Assembly: GCA_012513195.1 (NCBI GenBank)
Contig: JAAZCR010000231.1
Coordinates: 1 to 12,791 of the forward strand
Reading direction: 5' to 3'
Length of the DNA stretch: 12,791 nt
Source of the DNA: Bacilli bacterium
Lineage (GTDB): Bacteria > Bacillota_I > Bacilli_A > Haloplasmatales > Haloplasmataceae
This document shows positions 8,342 to 12,791 of the stretch, in pieces; within the stretch, counting starts at the first letter, position 1, and each line of letters starts with the position of its first letter. The notes beneath the pieces were generated by a model. The model was not told the DNA's origin, did no database searches, and saw nothing but the letters and a program-made list of their open reading frames with translations. The translations under genes were made by a program, and so were the position numbers.

Positions 8342-8584
8342 TACTAAAGGTTTGTGAAAGTTTTCAAGTTGCTTTATTTTTGGTAAGTCTTCAATACAGA
8401 TATTTATTACTTCTACTTGGGCATTTTTGAGTAATACGCTTGATTCCTTTTTATAGGTGTTTTTTAAAGTGTTAATGAAATTAGGATTTCCAGCTTTTAA
8501 ATAACCTGTGTAAAGTTGATGATAATACCCCGTAACCGCTTTTTTTAAATAATTATTTTACTCAACGACAAACTTATTTAACAT
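8342..8584 (-). pseudogene. N-terminal part of the PRTase gene, interrupted by an in-frame TAA
   Basis: Upstream of the GTG the frame continues without a stop for 72 codons, reading NNYLKKAVTGYYHQLYTGYL and onward into the PRTase body. At 8558-8560 it meets TAA. Just eight codons further upstream, in the same frame, is ATG 8584-8582 (MLNKFVVE, then stop) with a strong AGGGGG ribosome binding site 6 nt before it, and a promoter behind that. Reading through would give a 208-residue protein, a normal ComF-like length. The gene is thus broken by one nonsense codon. This may be a real recent mutation, a sequencing error, or, less likely, readthrough. Confidence 0.7.
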
Positions 8585-8613
8585 TATATCCCCCTGTATT
8601 AGTTATTAAATCT

Positions 8614-8642
8614 ATTATAACATGGATAATAAAATAATATAA
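8614..8642 (-). promoter_or_regulatory. Promoter of the PRTase/DprA-like operon
   Basis: The minus strand has TGTTATAAT (TATAAT at 8614-8619) as an extended -10. The -35 position (8637-8642, TTATAT) is weak. It lies 30 bp before the ATG at 8584, leaving a short leader that contains the AGGGGG ribosome binding site. Confidence 0.6.
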
Positions 8643-8673
8643 ATAGTTAGAATATTTTATATATAACCTCTTT

Positions 8674-8721
8674 TTAGTTTTCCATTATTTGGCATGAAAA
8701 GTTACATCAAGGGAAAACTAA
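8674..8721 (+). promoter_or_regulatory. Inverted repeat before the flippase ribosome binding site
   Basis: A perfect 10-bp inverted repeat, TTAGTTTTCC (8674-8683) and GGAAAACTAA (8712-8721), flanks 28 bp that can add a shorter inner stem (TTG..ATG with CATCAA). The right arm ends 2 nt before the AGAGGTG ribosome binding site. No T-run follows, so it is not a terminator. It could be an operator or a 5' leader structure. An upstream TATATA (about 8659) is only a weak promoter candidate. Confidence 0.45.
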
Positions 8722-8736
8722 GTAGAGGTGAGTAAT

Positions 8737-10401
8737 ATGGAAGATAAGAGGATGTTAATACAAGCCTTCACTATCACAATTGGTAGTATTTTATCAAGAG
8801 TAATTGGACTAATTTATGTTTTTCCCTTTGCTCATTTAGTTGGACAAGAAGGACAAGCTTTATATTCTTACGCTTATACTCCCTATGTGATTTTTATTGA
8901 TTTAGCTACTTTGGGTATACCTTTAGGAGTTGCGAAGTTTATTTCCATTTATAATGCTCAAGGGAATTATTTAACTAGTTATAAAACCTTTAAGAGTACG
9001 CTCCTTATGATGCTTGGAATCGGATTAACTATGTGTTTAGCCCTCTTCCTTCTTGCCAAACCTATTGCTTATCAGATTCTTGGCGGACAAGAAGCAATTC
9101 ATAATAATATTACCCAAGTAATCGCTGTAATTAGAATCATCGCATTAGCACTTATTGTCGTACCCGTTATTGCGGTGATGCGGGGGTTTTTCCAAGGGTT
9201 TAAAAAACCCAATATATCTGTGCTTAGTCAACTTCTAGAACAGTTAACTAGAGTACTATTTATTATCATTAGTTCTTTTTTATTGATTAAAGTGTTTCAT
9301 AAGCCATATTATTATGCGGTATATTTTGCGGTAGCAAGTGCGCTTGTGGCAGCAGTGGTGGCTTATTTCGTGTTAAGAATTAATTTAGGTAAATATCAAC
9401 CAAAACTTGAAGAAATGATTAAAAAGGGATATTTAAATAAACAACTAGATAATATAAAAGAAAAATCAACTTCAGCGATTTACCAAGAATTGTTTAAATA
9501 TGCATTACCAATATCGTTTTTTGGTTTAATATCTAGTTTATACCTTTTTATTGATACGCTCACCTTTAATAAAGCTTATTTACTAAGAGGAGAAGGTAAC
9601 TCCGAAATCATCTATGGTACTTACGCATTTGAAATCAATAAACTAATTATGATTCCCGTAACGGTGGGAATAGGCTTAGGTGTATCTTTAATCGTTTACA
9701 TTTCTGAAGCATATACTTTACGATATTATAAAATCATAAATAGACAAATCAATAAAGCCCTCCAAACTTGTTTTTTTATCATCATGCCCTTCATTATGTT
9801 AATGATGATATTTAATAAGGGAGTTTATAGTTTCTTTTATGATTATCGTAATGTTTATGGTAGTAAGATTCTCTTATCTTATGCACCTGTCGTGATATTA
9901 CTATGTTTTAATCATATTACTTGTAGTATTCTTCAGGGAATTAACAAGGAACGTTATCTAGTTATTTCTATGCTTGCTGGGATATGTTTCAAATACCTAT
10001 ACAATGAACCGTTAATTATTAAATTAGGATACAACGGGGCAATTCTTTCTACAGTAATAGGCTTACTGATAACGATATTAAGTAACTTCTTTATTACGGC
10101 TTATACAATCAAACATAATCATGTTTATCTTGTTCGTCGTTTATTAATAATTCTCATTATTAATCTCGTTTTAGGTAGTTGTTTCTATTTGTTTAATTTC
10201 TACATATTATCTATCAATTATGATATAACTAATAAGTTAAGTTGTTTTATTTATGTAGGGATTAACACTTTCGTTTATTTAATCTTGTATTTATTAGTTT
10301 GCTACTACTTGGGAGTATTAGATGTAATTCTCGGGAGGAAATGTGATATTAAAAACCTTATTAGTTATATAAAACGGAAAACTATCCCAAATGGGTTCTA
10401 A
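8737..10401 (+). CDS. MurJ/SpoVB-type lipid flippase (polysaccharide biosynthesis, MVF/MOP family)
   Basis: A 554-residue multi-pass membrane protein of the MOP exporter superfamily, which flips lipid-linked cell-wall or polysaccharide precursors across the cytoplasmic membrane. The N-terminus GSILSRVIGLIYVFPF (residues 16-31), then YAYTPYVIFIDLATLGIPLG and VAKFIS, is typical of the SpoVB/YtgP/Amj-adjacent branch. About 14 hydrophobic segments run the full length with a central basic loop (around bases 9400-9480, KKGYLNKQLDNIKEKS). The tail is basic (KRKTIPNGF). Start choice: the ribosome binding site AGAGGTG (8724-8730) lies 6 nt before ATG 8737; an in-frame GTG at 8728 is inside that site and is unlikely. 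The gene is divergent from the PRTase operon and followed after 36 bp by rsmH, so both may serve envelope and cell growth. The exact substrate (lipid II or another polyprenyl-linked sugar) cannot be told. Confidence 0.9.
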   Translation: MEDKRMLIQAFTITIGSILSRVIGLIYVFPFAHLVGQEGQALYSYAYTPYVIFIDLATLGIPLGVAKFISIYNAQGNYLTSYKTFKSTLLMMLGIGLTMCLALFLLAKPIAYQILGGQEAIHNNITQVIAVIRIIALALIVVPVIAVMRGFFQGFKKPNISVLSQLLEQLTRVLFIIISSFLLIKVFHKPYYYAVYFAVASALVAAVVAYFVLRINLGKYQPKLEEMIKKGYLNKQLDNIKEKSTSAIYQELFKYALPISFFGLISSLYLFIDTLTFNKAYLLRGEGNSEIIYGTYAFEINKLIMIPVTVGIGLGVSLIVYISEAYTLRYYKIINRQINKALQTCFFIIMPFIMLMMIFNKGVYSFFYDYRNVYGSKILLSYAPVVILLCFNHITCSILQGINKERYLVISMLAGICFKYLYNEPLIIKLGYNGAILSTVIGLLITILSNFFITAYTIKHNHVYLVRRLLIILIINLVLGSCFYLFNFYILSINYDITNKLSCFIYVGINTFVYLILYLLVCYYLGVLDVILGRKCDIKNLISYIKRKTIPNGF

Positions 10402-10403
10402 CA

Positions 10404-10412
10404 TGTTATAAT
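10404..10412 (+). promoter_or_regulatory. Extended -10 promoter of rsmH
   Basis: TGTTATAAT directly follows the flippase stop codon. No good -35 lies 17 bp upstream. Transcription would start near 10419, after the in-frame ATG at 10411, which therefore cannot be the start on this transcript. Readthrough from the flippase gene is also possible because no terminator lies between. Confidence 0.6.
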
Positions 10413-10437
10413 GGTGATAGATGAATGGAGGATAATT

Positions 10438-11373
10438 ATGGAAACATTTATGCATCAAAGTGTGTTATTAGAGGAAGCTATTGAAGGTTTAAATGTGAAA
10501 CCAGATGGAATTTATATAGATTGTACCTTAGGAGGAGCTGGGCATAGTAAAGAGATTCTCAAAAGATTAAAAACAGGTTTCCTATATGGTTTTGATCAAG
10601 ATAAAACTGCAATTGAGACGAGTTACCAAAGATTAAAAGAAATTAGCGATCGGTTTGAACTTATCAATCGCAACTTTGTATATTTACAAGATGAAATGCT
10701 TAAACGTAATGTGACAGGTGTTGATGGTATTCTCTTTGATTTAGGAGTTTCTAGTCCACAATTTGATCAAGGTGAGCGTGGCTTTAGTTATAAATATGAC
10801 GCTAAACTTGATATGCGCATGAATCAAGACCAAACTCTAACAGCTTATGATATCGTAAATAACTATCGTTTTGAAGATTTAGTATATATTATAAGTAAAT
10901 ATGGCGAAGAAAGATATGCTAAACAAATCGCCCGCGCGATTGAAAGAGAACGAAAGAAAAAACCCATTGAAACGACTTTAGAATTAGTAGAAGTCATTAA
11001 GAGCGCTGTTCCACTGAAGAATCAACGGGAAAAGCATCCTGCCAAAAGGACTTTTCAAGCATTACGGATCGAGACTAATAAAGAATTAGAAGTCCTACCA
11101 CAAGCCCTTGAACAAGCAATAAAACTCTTAAAACCAGGGGGAAGATTATGCGTGATTACTTTCCATTCGTTAGAAGATAAAATCACGAAAGACATATTTA
11201 AAAAGTATTCCGATTTACCAGAATTACCTCGAGGTCTACCTGTATTGCCAGATAATCTTGGGAAACCTATATTAAAAATTGTCAACAAAAAAGTCATCAC
11301 CCCAAGTGAAGAAGAGTTAGCGATGAACAAGCGGGCTCATTCAGCCAAATTACGCATTGTCGAAAAGGTATGA
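10438..11373 (+). CDS. rsmH: 16S rRNA (cytosine-1402 N4) methyltransferase RsmH (MraW)
   Basis: S-adenosylmethionine-dependent enzyme that methylates N4 of C1402 in the 16S rRNA decoding centre. The 311 residues match the usual length. Visible family blocks are HQSVLLEEAIEGL (6-18), SAM motif I DCTLGGAGHS (28-37), GFDQD (51-55), DGILFDLGVSSPQFD (96-110), GERGFSY (112-118), HPAKRTFQALRIETNKEL, the PGGRLCVITFHSLED block, and the C-terminal KRAHSAKLRI. The start at ATG 10438 is set by GGAGG (10427-10431), 6 nt before it; an upstream in-frame ATG (10411) lies in the -10 element. In most Bacillota rsmH sits in the dcw cluster after mraZ and before ftsL and pbp genes. Here a flippase precedes it and only a tiny membrane ORF follows, overlapping the stop by ATGA. 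Confidence 0.98.
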   Translation: METFMHQSVLLEEAIEGLNVKPDGIYIDCTLGGAGHSKEILKRLKTGFLYGFDQDKTAIETSYQRLKEISDRFELINRNFVYLQDEMLKRNVTGVDGILFDLGVSSPQFDQGERGFSYKYDAKLDMRMNQDQTLTAYDIVNNYRFEDLVYIISKYGEERYAKQIARAIERERKKKPIETTLELVEVIKSAVPLKNQREKHPAKRTFQALRIETNKELEVLPQALEQAIKLLKPGGRLCVITFHSLEDKITKDIFKKYSDLPELPRGLPVLPDNLGKPILKIVNKKVITPSEEELAMNKRAHSAKLRIVEKV

Positions 11374-11389
11374 AACGCAAACTCATACC
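11367..11389 (+). promoter_or_regulatory. Hairpin spanning the rsmH stop and the next start codon
   Basis: GGTATGA (11367-11373) pairs with TCATACC (11383-11389) around a 9-nt loop, and AAA/TTT can extend it past one mismatch. The left arm contains the ATG of the small ORF and the TGA of rsmH. If it forms in mRNA, the start would be open only while ribosomes finish rsmH, which fits translational coupling. Confidence 0.4.
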
Positions 11390-11519
11390 CTTTCCTAAGG
11401 ATAAAATGCGCAATCGGGGTGATGTAGTTGTAATTTTGTTTAAACTTTGGATTGTGCTTTTTATAATAAGTGTTATTGTTATAACTATTTTAGAGATAAA
11501 AATTAAGTATATGAAATAA
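11370..11519 (+). CDS. 49-residue single-helix membrane protein after rsmH (ftsL position)
   Basis: The ATG overlaps the rsmH stop as ATGA. The product has a basic N-terminus (MKRKLIPFPKDKMRNRG), one hydrophobic helix at about residues 19-41 (VVVILFKLWIVLFIISVIVI and on) and a short basic tail ending KIKYMK. A second possible start, Met13 at 11406, has a better-placed AAGGA and would leave 37 residues. A terminator follows at once, so it is the last gene of the unit. The positive-inside rule puts the N-terminus in the cytoplasm. Its position and topology are those of FtsL, the small divisome protein normally encoded after rsmH, but the extracytoplasmic coiled coil of FtsL (some 50 or more residues) is absent. 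It may be an FtsL remnant, a reduced FtsL in a wall-poor cell, or an unrelated small membrane protein. No sequence similarity can be claimed. Confidence 0.6.
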   Translation: MKRKLIPFPKDKMRNRGDVVVILFKLWIVLFIISVIVITILEIKIKYMK

Positions 11520-11522
11520 AAT

Positions 11523-11550
11523 AGGAGAACCCTACTGGTTCTCCTGTTTT
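11523..11550 (+). terminator. Rho-independent terminator after rsmH and the small ORF
   Basis: A 9-bp perfect stem AGGAGAACC / GGTTCTCCT with a 5-nt loop is followed by GTTTTATT, starting 4 nt after the small ORF stop. Confidence 0.88.
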
Positions 11551-11612
11551 ATTAGGTATAACATTATATCCTAAATTACAATAATAATAAAATATTGCAT
11601 GTTGATATATAA

Positions 11613-11641
11613 AACCCCTTTAATGCTTACTTAAAGGGGTT
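11613..11641 (-). terminator. Rho-independent terminator of dgkB
   Basis: An 11-bp perfect inverted repeat AACCCCTTTAA / TTAAAGGGGTT with a 7-nt loop lies just downstream of the dgkB stop. On the minus strand it is followed by TTTATAT. The 60 bp between this and the rsmH-side terminator are A+T-rich and hold nothing I can identify. Confidence 0.85.
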
Positions 11642-11646
11642 AATTC

Positions 11647-12564
11647 TTATCGCTTTCTTTTATTGAATTGTATATTTGGATCAGGTGCTAATAATTGGAA
11701 ATGATGGTGTAGACAAGCAAATTCCATTGGTGTATCGCCCCCATACTCACCATCTAAGTTAATGGGCATTTGTTTTGGTTCAAAGGTAATTCTCACATTT
11801 TTTACTTGATGATATTTAATCTTCGCATCTTTTAACTGTTTACTGCTTATGGTTTTAATCCCTGCTTGAACAAGTTTGGGTACTGTCATCTTTTCGACGA
11901 TGATAAGATCTAACAAACCATCATCAACATTTGATAAAGGTGCGACTTTATCAAAACCACCGACAGCTTTTGTATTACATAGAAAGAAGAGAAAGATATC
12001 ACCTTCATAATTATTGCCATCATATTCGATTTTTACATGATACGGGCGTAGGGTAGGAAGTTTTTTAACTCCAAAGATTAAATAAGCTAGATAACCAAAC
12101 ACAGTTTTAAGTTTTGAAGGTACTTCATAAGTTAACTCCGTCATCGTACCGCCAGCTGCGACATTGATAAAGTAGCGATTATTGGCTTTTCCGATATCTA
12201 TGAGTAATGTATGACTACCGCATAGAACGTCGCAACAAGCTTTTATTTTCTTCGGAATACCCATAGCTCGCGCAAAGTCATTGCTAGTACCACAAGGGAT
12301 AATCCCCAACATTGGACGATGTTCGGATGCTGCTAATCCATTTATAACTTCGTTAACTGTTCCATCTCCACCAGCCGCAATTACAAGATCATACTGCCGT
12401 TCAGCTGCTTCTTTGGCAGCACGCACTGCGTCACCAGGACCAGTTGTGGCATGGGTACTAGTCTCATAACCAGCTTGTTCTAATCGTTCAAGTATATATG
12501 GCAAGTATTTGCGAATTTTTTCGCGTCCACTGGTTGGATTATAGATTAATCTAGCTCGTTTCAT
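11647..12564 (-). CDS. dgkB: Diacylglycerol kinase DgkB
   Basis: Soluble, membrane-associated lipid kinase that phosphorylates diacylglycerol released during lipoteichoic-acid or glycolipid synthesis, returning it as phosphatidic acid. The 305 residues resemble Bacillus DgkB closely from start to end: MKRARLIYNPTSGRE at the N-terminus, the ATP-binding GGDGTVNEV (65-73), GTSNDFARA (92-100), ELTYEVPSKLKT (143-154), the VDDGLLDL block (213-220, Mg-site acidic residues) and LDGEYGG (270-276) with the expected catalytic Asp271. The start at 12564 is chosen because it matches the family and has AGGG 5 nt before it; an in-frame ATG at 12597 would add 11 unusual residues. It is transcribed alone and ends in its own terminator. 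In Bacillus dgkB follows gatCAB, but here no such neighbours are seen. Confidence 0.96.
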   Translation of the reverse strand: MKRARLIYNPTSGREKIRKYLPYILERLEQAGYETSTHATTGPGDAVRAAKEAAERQYDLVIAAGGDGTVNEVINGLAASEHRPMLGIIPCGTSNDFARAMGIPKKIKACCDVLCGSHTLLIDIGKANNRYFINVAAGGTMTELTYEVPSKLKTVFGYLAYLIFGVKKLPTLRPYHVKIEYDGNNYEGDIFLFFLCNTKAVGGFDKVAPLSNVDDGLLDLIIVEKMTVPKLVQAGIKTISSKQLKDAKIKYHQVKNVRITFEPKQMPINLDGEYGGDTPMEFACLHHHFQLLAPDPNIQFNKRKR

Positions 12565-12633
12565 AATATCCCTACTTTTTCTAGTTATTTTTATCAAATC
12601 AAGGTAATCTTTTCAAACATTAAACTTACATAT

Positions 12634-12662
12634 ATTATAATCGATTATTATGCTTTTTTCCA
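12634..12662 (-). promoter_or_regulatory. Promoter of dgkB
   Basis: The minus strand carries TATAAT (12634-12639) with TGGAAA 17 bp upstream (12657-12662), a four-of-six -35. Unlike the other promoters here, it lacks the TG of an extended -10. Confidence 0.5.
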
Positions 12663-12715
12663 GAAGTTTTTTAAATACTTACTAAAGGGTGAGATTAATA
12701 AAAGTTTTTATGAAA

Positions 12716-12724
12716 TGATATAAT
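12716..12724 (+). promoter_or_regulatory. Extended -10 promoter of the gene at the right edge
   Basis: TGATATAAT lies about 50 bp before the start codon at 12776. No good -35 is seen. It is divergent from the dgkB promoter. Confidence 0.55.
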
Positions 12725-12775
12725 CATCTCTTTTTTTGAATAATTATAGAAAAGAAATAGGAAAGTGGTGATGGG

Positions 12776-12791
12776 ATGGACGATTATGTAA
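12776..12791 (+). CDS. Start of an unidentified gene, cut by the window edge
   Basis: Only ATG GAC GAT TAT GTA and one further base are visible (MDDYV). GGTGAT lies about 6 nt before the ATG as a ribosome binding site, and a promoter lies further upstream. An ATG at 12771 in another frame stops after six codons and is not used. The product cannot be identified from five residues. Confidence 0.55.

Noticed and set aside
8540..8546. A7 run in the PRTase mRNA as a possible slippage site that rescues the frame
   Set aside because: The TAA stop comes before the run and is already in the main frame. No usable start in another frame leads into the run, so slippage there cannot bypass the stop.
10411..10413. 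ATG as the start of rsmH
   Set aside because: It overlaps the -10 TATAAT, and the extra nine residues include the ribosome binding site of the family-consistent start at 10438.
1..12791. Alternative genetic code with TGA as Trp
   Set aside because: rsmH, the PRTase and the 64-aa membrane gene end properly at TGA, and Trp in PolC and other genes is TGG.
1..12791. CRISPR array, tRNA, rRNA, insertion sequence or prophage
   Set aside because: No regularly spaced repeats, cloverleaf-like sequences, transposase or phage-type proteins were seen.

Overview
The window looks like chromosomal DNA from a low-GC Gram-positive bacterium (Bacillota, somewhere in the Bacilli / Erysipelotrichia / wall-poor Mollicutes-like neighbourhood). 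The reasons are the A+T-rich composition, a PolC-type replicative polymerase with the proofreading domain inside PHP, a Bacillus-like DgkB lipid kinase, strong AGGAGG-type ribosome binding sites and rho-independent terminators. TGA is used as a stop (rsmH, the 64-aa membrane gene, the PRTase gene) and Trp is TGG. This rules out the Mycoplasma/Spiroplasma code. I cannot name the genus.

Layout. 1-773 (+): the 3' part of an AraC-family regulator that enters from the left edge. 792-1492 (-): two small membrane-protein genes of unknown function, convergent with it and sharing a bidirectional terminator. 1493-1615: a divergent promoter region. 1616-6109 (+): polC, intact. 6232-6990 (+): a Bax inhibitor-1/YccA-family membrane protein with its own promoter, ending in a bidirectional terminator. 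6997-8584 (-): a two-gene operon of a ComF-like phosphoribosyltransferase (PRTase) and a DprA/Smf-like Rossmann protein, coupled by a TTGA overlap. The PRTase reading frame is broken by an in-frame TAA after eight codons. 8737-10401 (+): a MurJ/SpoVB-type lipid flippase. 10438-11373 (+): rsmH. 11370-11519 (+): a 49-aa one-helix membrane ORF overlapping rsmH by ATGA. 11647-12564 (-): dgkB. 12776-12791 (+): the first codons of an unidentified gene. No stretch longer than 300 bases is left without a gene or gene remnant, and no tRNA, rRNA, CRISPR array or insertion sequence was seen.

Most of the window is housekeeping: replication (PolC), ribosome maturation (RsmH), and membrane lipid or envelope precursor handling (flippase, DgkB). 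The accessory part is the PRTase/DprA-like pair. It differs from the competence proteins ComF and DprA in its motifs and arrangement and resembles a recurring two-gene unit of unknown function. It is the best candidate for an under-described system here. Further points worth attention are the nonsense codon in the PRTase frame, a clamp-binding-like C-terminus on the DprA-like protein, the tiny membrane ORF in the place where ftsL normally sits, and an extended -10 (TGnTATAAT) at six of seven inferred promoters.
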